Of a DNA stretch of 64,000 nucleotides, positions 49,620 to 59,849 are shown one piece after another (within the stretch, counting starts at the first letter, position 1; every line of letters begins with the position of its first letter). Both the position numbers and the translations under genes were made by a program. Origin of the DNA: Spirodela intermedia (lineage: Eukaryota > Streptophyta > Magnoliopsida > Alismatales > Araceae); assembly GCA_902729315.2 (NCBI GenBank), contig LR746268.1, positions 8,935,005-8,999,004 on the forward strand. The letters are read 5' to 3'. The notes beneath the pieces were generated by a model. It had not been told where the DNA came from, did no database searches, and was given only the letters and a program-made list of their open reading frames with translations.

Positions 49620-52600
49620 CGGATTGTTAGGTGGTTCGACCCTTCTAATAACTTGCTGTCTGGGATTGCTCTCCGGCTTACCATCCCTTGAAGAAGGCGT
49701 AGGGCTCGTAGAGATCGACGAGGTGCATGACGAACTTGTACTTGCGGCTGAGTCGGTCGTACAGTTGCGAGAAGACCCCGCAGAGGGCGGCGTTCACCAG
49801 TCGCAAACCCTGACAACCGCAATCCACGAAAGCATGAGGCGACGAGACATGCCGGGGGATGTCTCCTCGGGAAGAGGAGGCGTATGATTCGAGGAGACTA
49901 GGTTTATGGCTATGGAAACGACGAGAACAGACCTCCAGAGGCAACCAGTAGCGAAGAGCCATGTAGCGGCGGAAGCTGGTTATGGTCGTGAACAGGAGGA
50001 TGTCCCGAGTCTTGATGATCTTACCATCTTTCCCCACTCGGGGGTTCTCCAGGAAGTAGCGGTAGCCGTAGTCTTTCAACCTGGCGTAGGTCAATGGATT
50101 AGAGACGGAGGAGCCGACGTGGTAGATGAATTCCGACCGCTGGTTCGCGTGAACCTCCATGGCGATGATCATCGCGTTGACCACCATGTCTCCAGGGATC
50201 TGCGAACAGCATGACATGACAGGTTTTTCAGAGGGAAACGATGCCAATGTCCCTCCCTAGGCACCCGATATGGCCATTACTCGACTCCACGTACAAACGT
50301 GCGCGTCTTTGTTTCTTCTCTTTATCTCTGTCTCTCCTAGTGAGAGACAGAGACAGAAGGAAACATATTTCTGTTTCCCTCTTTTCGGACGGATCAAGTA
50401 AAAAATAAGGGAGAAGGTTAAGCTCGTTCAAGATTCTTACCACATCCACCGTCAGCGAGAGATCTCCCAAGAAGCAGGCCAGGTTTCCCTCGGCGTAACC
50501 GATGACCAGGCTGTCGATTGTCCTGAGGAGACCCAAAAAGGTTTTAACCAGGAACTATTAGCGTCTGCTCTTCAGCAACAAGCCATGCTCGAACACGATC
50601 ACCCTTCCATTCTGGCCGTCGCGATTACCTGGTTCCCTCCACCCAGCCAGGGAATGGCTCTCTGTGGGTGCTCGTTATTATGGTCGGCCGAATGATGACG
50701 ACCGGCGTATCCCCTCTCTGCTGTCCTATCATCATCTCCCCGAGCGCCTTCGTGAAAACATACGTGTTCGGCCACCCGAAAAACCTCGCCCTGTAGAGAG
50801 GGGGAAGAAGGGACGGCGGTGACTGGTTATGCCAAAAAAATGCCCCACGATGAAGCTCAGAGACTCAGCGTCAGGGATTGGGGCTACGAGCCTCTTCATG
50901 CCCAGCTCCTTCATGGAGACCTTCTCGGTTTTCTCCGTCGACTCTCCGCTGCGCAGTTCCTCCAGGGTTTCCTCCACCAGCCTCACCTCTGCGTCGACGT
51001 CTAAACCCGGGGCTCCATTGAGAGATTCCCCCATCCGGAGTCGCTCCTCTAGAATCAGCCCTCCCCTCGACCCGCAGACGTAGGCTGCGACAGGCGACGT
51101 GCGGCTGAGAATGAGAAGAATAACAGGAACGGGAGCATGTTTCCTCCGCCTGTAGTTATCCGAATACCTGTGGATACGTGGAGAAACAGCTGCAGTTTCT
51201 CGCACCTCTTGGCAAAGTCGAGGGCATGCTTGGCGCCCAGAACATTGGCCTTCAACGCGACGTCGTATCTGCATGCATGGCTCGGCACTGTTACTAGCGG
51301 AAAAGACTGGGAATGTAGGAGCGACGCCGCCGGCCTTCTCCTCTCCTCTTCTTGGGCGGAGACACTCACCTTTCAAAGAAATTGGTGGTCGCGGCCACGT
51401 TGAGGACGACGTCTACTTCCCTACACAGGAGCTCCCTGAGGTCGCGGTCCTCTATGCCGAGGTTCTCGCAGGCGATGTCACCAGCGACCGGAGAAATTTT
51501 CTCCGAGACGAAGGCTGAGAATCCCTTCTCATACTGCTGTCTGAGGACCCCGAACACCTTCTTCCCCGTCACCTGCTCATCTCCGCATCCGCAGAAGAGG
51601 CCGGGGTCAACATATAAACATTTACACAGAGATAGAGAGAGGATGCAGTTTACTGATTGGGAGAGAGAGAGAGAGAGAGAGAGGGGTTACTTCACAAACA
51701 GTGGGGTTAAAACTTCAGTAAGATCGTATTCATGAGGGGCCCATTCTTAGTCCATAATCGTGAGCATTTTAAGCAAGTTTCGTAGAATTATTATCTATCA
51801 ACACAAACACAGATAGGAGTCCATTCAGTAGCGACGAAGTCAACCCGAATTTAATAGACTCTAGCATACTCACATGGGGAGAGAGGGAGAGAGGATCTAA
51901 TATTTCACAAAATTTATCCACCGACAAGTATCTAGAAGCTGTCACTTCTCACCACACATGATCAGAAAACAAATGTGCTTGACAGCTTAATCCTTCGACT
52001 GTTCCCACGAATGGCTCTAGACGGACGGTGAGGATGAAAGGTACATGGCAGTTGACGCGAGGCCCCCCAAAGTCCGAATAGGTGTCCGAAGTACGCGGGG
52101 TCCCGCCGATGGAGATGCGTCCCAGGAAAACAGGTCATTTATTGAGGAACCGACAGGGCAACGTTCCCGGGGCGACCCACCGAGATGGCGCCGCGGAGTG
52201 CGACAGTGGATTTCATGTGGACGCAAGTTAATTCAGGGTCTATATAATCGTGAATGGTCCAAGGGATTATTCACTCGTAAATATTTCATGTAGTGGAGCA
52301 TCATATTAAAGGGCTAGATGGTCCAATTACAGGGCTGACTGAATTTTTTTATGTTCTTGGTTGACTTCGTAAAGTCTGAGCCAGCTTCCAGATTTTAATG
52401 CAAGAACGAAGAGGGCGGCGTCAATAAACCAACCTACACCGTCATAGAGAGATGAATAAATTGCAATACCTAGATTCGAATTTTAATGGTACAATCCCTT
52501 AAGATATTAGCTATAAACTTTAAGAAATTTGCAGTGTTTTTTTCATCAACCTTAACTTTTATAGAAAATGAGTTTTACAGCTGATAAAAGTCGAACATCA

Positions 52601-53173
52601 ATCAACGGCACATAAAAAAAGATATATGTTCCCATCTAAACCCATGATTCTTCCGAATATAATCGATATGGTGAACCATATTTAAGGTATCTTTTTTAAA
52701 TTAGAATGCATGCTTGGATGGACCAGCAGTTCGCTCTAGTGGATCTTGCTCTTCAAGATCTTCCCAACATCTACCGGTAGTTGGAGATCCCACCAACAGA
52801 GAGACAGACGCCATGCGGAGAAGGAGAACAAAAAGAGTGAGGAGACGAAAACGAAGAAGAAGGTGGCGAACCTCGTCGTGTAGACGGTGGGAGGCCGACT
52901 TGGCGTCGGGGGCCCTCACAAGGAGAAAGAGCTTCTTCACGTTGGGTTGCACCCGCAGCACCTTCTCCACGAAGACTTCGCCGATTAGAAGAAGAAGAAG
53001 AAGAAGAAGAAGAAGTCAGAGGGGAGGCATAGCATAGAATCGAGCATTCGAAGTTCAGAGGAAAGAGGATCTGGGAGATTTTTCTTACTCTTTGCTAGGA
53101 ACCCTGTCGAGCCTGTGACCAGGATGCTCTTGTCCTTGAGGAATCTCAACATTCTGTCGCTTGTCCCGTCCAT
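49406..53173 (-). CDS. Alcohol-forming fatty acyl-CoA reductase (10 exons)
   Basis: Minus-strand exons: 53173-53089, 52975-52872, 51572-51370, 51268-51168, 51084-50892, 50790-50629, 50522-50441, 50199-49933, 49809-49682 and 49559-49406, giving 492 residues, the normal FAR length. The Rossmann dinucleotide motif is VTGSTGFLA (about residues 19-27). The short-chain dehydrogenase active site is Y239-x3-K243 in [14 protein letters not shown]. The conserved [10 protein letters not shown] and the FAR C-terminal domain ([12 protein letters not shown], ending VKYVLK) are present. No plastid transit peptide is visible, so an ER-associated wax, suberin or cutin alcohol enzyme using NADPH is likeliest. 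Intron 5 keeps the frame only with a GC donor (AAGAG/GCTCGT); see findings. Intron 2 is 1.3 kb, and intron 9 is mostly a GA tract. Confidence 0.9.
49568..49618. repeat. (GA)n tract filling most of FAR intron 9
   Basis: The 122-base intron between the exons ending at 49682 and starting at 49559 consists largely of this dinucleotide run. On the sense strand it gives a long CT tract immediately before the acceptor, acting as an extended polypyrimidine tract. Confidence 0.92.
52988..53014. repeat. (GAA)9 tract in FAR intron 1
   Basis: A trinucleotide run in the 113-base intron. On the sense strand it reads (TTC)n and serves as the polypyrimidine tract of the acceptor used at 52975. Confidence 0.93.
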
Positions 53174-53226
53174 GGCGAAGGAGAACCAGAAGAGTTGCCT
53201 GATGAACTGGGGAGTCTTATCTTCTT

Positions 53227-53227
53227 C

Positions 53228-53255
<28 letters not shown>
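53227..53255. repeat. (CT)n tract in FAR 5' leader
   Basis: Located 55-80 bases upstream of the FAR start codon, GA-rich on the sense strand. A TATA-like CTATATAC follows further upstream at about 53280-53286 on the minus strand. Confidence 0.85.
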
Positions 53256-53258
<3 letters not shown>

Positions 53259-53286
53259 CCTCTCCTTGTCTATCTGAGGTATATAG

Positions 53287-54767
53287 ATCGTATATGCGTG
53301 GGAGCATATATGAGAAAGAAACAACAGCGCCCGCAGCAAGAATGGGAGGCCCAGATGTCCACTTATACGAGCTGGGCGAAGCGAGGGTGACGAAGGGTGG
53401 CGGAGGAAAAGCGCAGAGGGGGTGGATTTAGCAGAGAGAGGAGGGAGAAGAAGAGTGGGTGACTGACTCCCGCAGGAGGTCGTTCGTTGCCCCCGCCGAC
53501 GCTCCGGCGGGTAGCTCGCCCTTCACAAGAGGAGGGGTGAAACACAAGTTGCCGGGTGGAAATAACATGCCATAAATACCGGAGCCGAACAGTTCGGGAT
53601 TCAGATCCACAGTGCACCGATAAGAAATCCGCTTCGTCTTCTGCCGCCAACTGGCATTCGACTTAGGAGACGGTGACAAGTAAGCCGTACGTGGCGAAAA
53701 GACCAATAGAAGCGGTCCGCGTCAGCTCTCCACGTGTCAGATGAAAGGTGGAGTAACCGACCGTTTTGCCAGCTGCGTGTTGAACAGTCGATCCCGTGCT
53801 GGCACGCAATTGGTTCTGGCCCGACTGGTCAGTGCCATATTATCCTCACCGCGGTGATCCTAGGAGAATCCACGCGTGTGACGTAGCACTCCTTTCCGTC
53901 AAATGAGATCGCCTCCTCGGGCAAACTGCAGCCATTGGATCGGGCCAACTACCTTACTGCTTACTCGTCGGCTTCTACCCACCGATAGCCACGTCAACAT
54001 TAGCTCATTGACCTCATCGAGTTGCTCCTGTTCTCTCTCTCTCTCTCTCTCTCTCGCTAAGGACTCAGGTGGCATCCTTCTACGATCCCACTTCTGTTCT
54101 GTTAACATTAAGTGTGCGGTCCCCAGAGGAGTTTAGAGAGAGAAAGAGAGGTGTGACTCGATGTATTGAGTTAACAAATGTCAACGAAGAGCTTTCAATG
54201 AGATGTGGGGAAACAGTGATCGTCCTTTTGATGAAAAGTTCGCGTGAAAGGGACGACACAGCTGCGAAGATTCCGCCGCAGCGTTCGCTTGAGGCTTGCC
54301 ATGCTTTGACACTGTTACGACTGTTGATGTATTGGAGTTTGACCGCGGAGCTTAGGACAAGTTATCGGTGCTTTACCTCCTCTGGTTTTGACCTACCTAA
54401 ATCACGGTCCTCTTCTTAATCCACGCGACGATAGACTTGCTAGAAATCGCAAAGAAAATGCACGAGTTAACGGACCTTTATGTCACTTGGGAAAAAAACG
54501 CGCCCTTTATGTCAAATACGTTTGTTCATCTCCAGCAGAAAGACCGAACTTAGAGCACCACAACCCAAGCAGGGCGGAGTCTTGACCAGTGTTAATGGCT
54601 CGATGAATAGTCAACTCTGCTTCGGATGGTGACAGATCATCAGTCCTGGCTGACACATCATTAGTCTGTTATTTGCTACACCCATTCGGCCAACTCCTGA
54701 GATATCGATCTTCACTGGGAGCTGGAGCGGAGTGTCATTTCCACTCCATGGACTCCAACACCCGATT
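53287..54767. other. FAR upstream region, no further gene seen
   Basis: Mixed-composition spacer between the FAR promoter and the left end of the LTR retrotransposon. A (CT)n run lies at about 54032-54055. Short open frames here have no recognisable domain. Confidence 0.55.
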
Positions 54768-55165
54768 TGGAAAAACTTCTCATTCAAAACGGCTCATCTA
54801 CCAAAAAGAGAAGTGCAAGAGGAAGAGTTTCTCAATGATTTGAGAGGAATCGTTGACCAGGAACATCATAGTCAAACGGATCCCCATTTTAATTCAAATA
54901 TAACTGGATAACGATACAACGACCTAACTACTCACAAATCCGCTAATGCTGGAAGAAGCGTGGAAGCAATTTGATATTTTTAGAGGGTCCAACAAAGTCT
55001 ATAAATAAGAGAAATGAGGGGACTGTGGGGGACATTGAGAATTGAGAGATTATATTTTCTTTTCTCCCTTTCTTATTTCTTCAAAAAGTTTTGAAGCTCC
55101 TTGGTGAGTTTCAGTGATTGTAATCTTTGAGATTCAATGACATCAACTTTACGTTCGATCAGAGA
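54768..55165 (+). repeat. 5' LTR of the decayed Ty3/gypsy element
   Basis: About 395 bases. Shared blocks with the 3' LTR include cttctcattcaaaacgg (54776), caactactcacaaatcc and ttgaagc-ccttggtga. It lacks about 110 bases found in the 3' copy, lost between two gatt strings. Both ends are approximate. Confidence 0.75.
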
Positions 55166-55414
55166 GAATCAAAGCCATATGATGCCTCCCAAGTCTGACA
55201 ACTCCATAATGGAGTGTCTCAAGCGAGAGTTAGAGGAACTCCTAAGTGCAGTTGCACTAGACAACTATGGCGTTGTTAACTTCCAATTGAGACATCAATG
55301 ACGCTATTTTGGCTTCACAATAGTAGTTGAGCATGCTAATCCAAGCTTCATAGAGGTTGCCCAAGCCCAAGGTAAAGTCATCACAACCTAGGCCAACGGA
55401 AGAGAGCTCATCAT

Positions 55415-55786
55415 ATGAAAGAATTATTCTTCCTCCGGCAAAGGCTTGATTCAATAATTATGATGTGTCGCTTCAATTATCAAAGTCATCACAACTCAAC
55501 ATTCAGAAATTCAAATGAAGCAAGGTATATAGGTAGAAATATTGAAATGTATTTATTCTTTGGGGAGGATCTACAAGGGTGGATTTATCGCATTGAAATA
55601 TTTCTTCGATCAATCCATGTTCCAAGTAGGAAAAACTATGGATGTCGAGCATCAAAAACTCATCCTCGTCAAAGATGTTTCGAAGAACAGACTTACAAGA
55701 TGATATTTCTTATAGAAAATGTATTGGAGCTCACCAATTTACTAGTATGGATACATGAAAAACACTACTTGAGAAATGATGTTTGA
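55415..55786 (+). pseudogene. gag fragment of the Ty3/gypsy element
   Basis: A 123-codon open piece containing the FFGEDLQGWIYRIE signature typical of plant Ty3/gypsy gag. The frame breaks on both sides, and the protein is only a fragment. Confidence 0.65.
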
Positions 55787-56699
55787 AATTTTCTCCTAGT
55801 GAAATGCAGACCTAGAGAGAACAAGGGCTTTATTATTTTTGCAATGAGAAATACGATCCATGACAGAAATGCCGGACTGAAGTTTATATGCTAGTGGTAA
55901 GTGATGAAGATCAAGAAACTCACACTGTCACGGAGAATAACCAAGAGGCATCAATCGCAACTATGGAGATTTCTTTAAAACTTATCACAACTGAACTTCC
56001 CGCCCATGTTTTGAAGTTTCGAGGAAAAATTGATAAGGAAGGAGGTGGTATGAGTCTTGGTGGACACAGACCATGCATAACTTAATCTCCAGTCATATCA
56101 TCAATAGATTACACCTACCATTTCAACCAGCACTTGAGTATTTTGTGGTGACAGCCATGTGAGAAAGAGTTGTGAAAACATGTATATGTCTTGCTATTAC
56201 CATTGAATTTTCGTCAATTCTTGTCTAAAAAAGTTTTACTATTCCACCATTAGCCATAATATATCATTATGGGAATGAAGTACTTACATGACAAAAGAAA
56301 AGTCAACCTTATCATTTCTGATTAGAACTAAAAGAGCTGTAATGAAGGTAGATACTCATCTAGAGCTCAAGGATATGTCAGTAAAAGTAAAAGCCCTCTC
56401 TAAGGTACCATTTAATAAGAATTTAATGATTGAATTATTTGTTAACGTAAGAAATAGAAGATAATCATACGCCATCCACATGAGAGGAAAATTTACGATA
56501 GAAATTCTATTTGTGTTTCAAAAATCAAAAGGCTTGCCTCCTAAGCATGAGGTAGACCATGGCATCAATCTACAAAAAAACTCTTTAGTGGTTAACATGA
56601 GACCATCTAGGTATCATCATTTTCAAAATAATAAAATTGAAAGATTATTTTGGAAATGTTGGAATCCAATATTATTAGGCATTTGAATAGGCTATTTTT

Positions 56700-57260
56700 G
56701 AGTTCAACAATACTCATACGGGAAAAAAAAAACATGGAGATTTTGTGTTGACTATAGATCTTTAAATAAAGTCATAATTCTTGACATATTTACTATACTT
56801 ATTGCTAAAAAAATATTTTGATGAATTGCATTGAGCTATCATGTTTTCCAAATTAGATCGTAAGACAAGAAATCATCAATTCTGATTCAAAAAAGATGAT
56901 GTCCATAAGACAACATTTAAAACATATGAGAATTATTACAATTTTTTAGTAATGCCCTTGGATGGACTAATGCGCCAATAACTTTTCAATATTTTATGGA
57001 CCTAATTTTCGGTAGGTTTCTTTGTCACTTCATCTTGGTATTTTTTTTATCACATTTTGGTTTATAATCCAGATGAAATGGCCCACAAACAACATCTTCA
57101 TCAAGTGTTTGGAGTATTCAACTTGCATCACTTACACATAAACCCTAGTAAGTACAAATTTAGTAAAACACAAAATGTATGTTTGGGCCACATAATTTCT
57201 ACAAATAGAGTTGTTATGGATCACGACTTTGTCATCATGGTGCTCCACTAGCCAACTAGC
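56700..57260 (+). pseudogene. Reverse transcriptase fragment of the Ty3/gypsy element
   Basis: Motifs VDYRSLNK, then the NAPITFQ block, then the position where the catalytic Asp pair should be but is not, then HKQHLHQVF and LGHIIS. Several frameshifts and stops separate them. The enzyme cannot be functional. Confidence 0.75.
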
Positions 57261-57779
57261 AGGTGTATATCAACACTTCCATTGCAGGTGCTCCCATCAC
57301 TTTCTGTAGTCATGTCCTAAGCCCTAAAAAATGATTACGCTCTATTTACAAATGCAAGTTGATGACAATCATCATGACAACACTCAAGTGGATGTTTTAT
57401 TTATTGGGGCATAAGTTCATAATTTTTACAAATCAAATGAGACTCAAATTTATTATAGAGCAAAGAAAACTCAATTATGAATATTATAAATAAAATGTTA
57501 AAATCCATTGTTTTAATTTTGAGATTTTGGTTTCAGGTGAGCGTGGAAAATAGGTTGCAATGCCTTATATTGACAACAAAATCATTTGATTATTGAGGTC
57601 CAAAACAATCACATATTGGTGGAAATTATAAGTAGGGTAACCAAGAATTTCTGAATTATGACTACACTATGGCCTAAGGCAAGGCATGTTCACTTATAAA
57701 GAGAGGATCGTCCTTTCATAAAAGTTTATTTTAATTTTATTAATTTTACAAGAATTTCATAACTCAACATCTAGAGGAC

Positions 57780-58680
57780 ATTCTGGTTTTCTACAAACTT
57801 TTACAAATTTCTCATTACTTTAAGTGATGAAGAATGAAAGTTGTCCGCAATTATGTAGCGAAGTGCCCAACATGTCAACAGAATGAATCAGAGAATTTTC
57901 ATACTTGCGAGCCTTTTCCAACCCATTTCTTTTCTAGCTAAAGTTTGAGAAGACATTTCAATGGACTTTATTGGAGGCCTACTGCTTTCTCTAATTTAGT
58001 TACATTCTAGCCCTCGTGGATCTCTTGAATAAGTGCTATCATTTTTCTGATCTTCGACACCTATTTACGGTGTCACAAGTAGCACCAATTTTGATTTGAG
58101 ATATGTAAGATTGTATGATATTCTAACCTTAATTTTATTAAACATAGGATATATTTTCTCAAGTACTTATTGGACATAATTATTTCATTCGCATGGAACA
58201 TTTCTACAGTGCACCAGTTCATATAACCTACAATTCGATAGTCAAACGAAATTGATGAATCATGGGTTAAAACCATAGATGAATTATTTTCAGGAGAGCA
58301 ACTTAAACAGTGGGCGAAATTTTTACATTAAGTAGAATATTAGTATAATACTGATTACAATTCATCTACAGACTTTACTCCTTTTAAGATTGTTTATGAT
58401 AGAGATCCTCCCACGCTGGTTCATGTTGATAGTCATCCTCGAAGGCATGATGAAGTGGGTTGCTAGCTTTTAGCATGTGATGTTCTCTTTGATCAATTAA
58501 ATAATCATCTATTACAAGCCCAATTGCGCATGAAGCGGTCAGTGAACTGTAGACCTCCTATTTAGTTGGCTCCTTGTTTTTTCGGGCCATATAAGATCGT
58601 CAAAAAGGTTGGCGTTGTGTTTTATCGTTTAGAATTATCATCAACCTGTTTTTCACATATCTCAGCTTAAACAAGCAATA
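57780..58680 (+). pseudogene. Integrase and pol C-terminal fragments
   Basis: A cysteine pair in a CPTCQ context, MDFIGG (near 57961), TPFKIVYDRDPP (near 58378) and GPYKIVKK (near 58584) are the usual landmarks of Ty3/gypsy integrase and its C-terminal tail. They occur in mixed frames with stops. Confidence 0.7.
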
Positions 58681-58891
58681 CATATTGCTTCAAAAGCGGC
58701 CACCAGTCCGTTAAAATTAGATGAGGAATTACATTGGATAGCATAGCCTGCATAGAACCATATGGTTTGGAAGTTCATGTTCGATGGGAAGATTAAACGG
58801 CGTCCGATGTTTTCTAGTAATCTGCACGGAAAATTCAGTATGATTTTCCCTTTTCCCTTGAGGATAAGGTCAAGGTTGTAGGGGCGTGTAT

Positions 58892-59360
58892 TGATGGGCT
58901 TCTCATTCAAAACGGTCGATCTACCAAAAAGAGAAGCATAAGAGGAAGAGTTACTCAATCGGAGTCATCAACGCCTCTCACAAAGACACTGGTTCAACCT
59001 CTACTCCAACGACCATAATGGCTGAGTAAAGGGTGACTGCTGCGGATTCACTTATGACTAAATCTGATCCGAAGATGATTCAAGAGGAATCGTGGACCGA
59101 GAACGTGTTAGTCAAATAGATACTCACTTAAATATCAGTATAACTGACTAATGGTATAACGACCCAACTACTCACAAATCCACTGACGTTGGAAGAAGAG
59201 TGGAAGCGATTGAATACTTCTAGAGGGTTCCAACACATTGAGGGACTGTTCTTTCTTTTCTCCCTTTCTTCTTTCTTCGGAAAGTCTTGAAGCGCCTTGG
59301 TGAATTTCAGTGGTTGTAATCTTCGAGATTCAATAGCATCAGCTTTCTATTCGCTTGGAG
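58892..59360 (+). repeat. 3' LTR of the decayed Ty3/gypsy element
   Basis: About 465 bases, the longer of the two LTRs, diverged from the 5' copy throughout by many substitutions and small indels. This indicates an old insertion. Confidence 0.75.
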
Positions 59361-59647
59361 AGGATCGGGGTTGTATTGGACTACCCCAACCTGGCATTGA
59401 CTCCGACACCACTGCACTGCCCCCAATCGAGATCTTATTAGCCCAAGAGGACTGGGCTGGAGGCTCAGCTTCTTTTGATTCTAGCCTCCTGCAGAGACCG
59501 CCACTGGAGCAGATGCCGCCGGTCGCTGCATCCGCCCTCCAACAGGACATTGATGCGTGCACTGGCCGTGCTGCCATGTGGGTCGGCACTGGTCGTGCTG
59601 AAGAAGAGGTCGGGGCGATGGTTGCAGTGCATTCAAGGCCAGGGTAC

Positions 59648-59690
59648 GAAGAAGAAGAAGAAGAAGAAGAAGAAGAAGAAGAAGAAGAAG
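59648..59690. repeat. (GAA)n microsatellite
   Basis: About 14 GAA units in the interval between the LTR element and the 3' end of the PRORP gene. The 59361-59849 interval has no gene I can support. Confidence 0.94.
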
Positions 59691-59849
59691 AGAGATCCAG
59701 TCCTTAAACCCACGAAATAGGCTGCCCATACAAAATTCCAAGGGCCCAATGAGGCCCAAAACAACGTTCCTCGCCGGCCCAATGTGGCACGAAGAACACA
59801 CACCCGAACATATAATATAAATAATATCATACAAATAGATGTATGCTCT

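Larger units (their letters stand above)
54768..59360 (+). mobile_element. Decayed Ty3/gypsy-type LTR retrotransposon
   Basis: Two related terminal segments (about 54768-55165 and 58892-59360) flank 3.7 kb of AT-rich DNA carrying broken fragments of a gag-pol polyprotein in the expected order for Ty3/gypsy. There is a gag-like FFGEDLQGW (near 55556), then reverse transcriptase motifs VDYRSLNK (near 56741) and PLDGLTNAPITFQ (near 56954), KQHLHQVF (near 57081) and LGHIIS (near 57185). An integrase zinc-finger-like segment (near 57855, CPTCQ) and a C-terminal pol segment (near 58590) follow. Frames are interrupted many times. The catalytic Asp pair of the reverse transcriptase, expected in the FFDD position, reads YH (near 57040). 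The element is not autonomous. Confidence 0.85.

Noticed and set aside
50880-50888. GT donor CTC/GTAGCC as the end of FAR exon 5
   Set aside because: Joining it to the acceptor at 50790 shifts the frame and destroys the GWPNTY active-site block; only the GC donor closes the phase.
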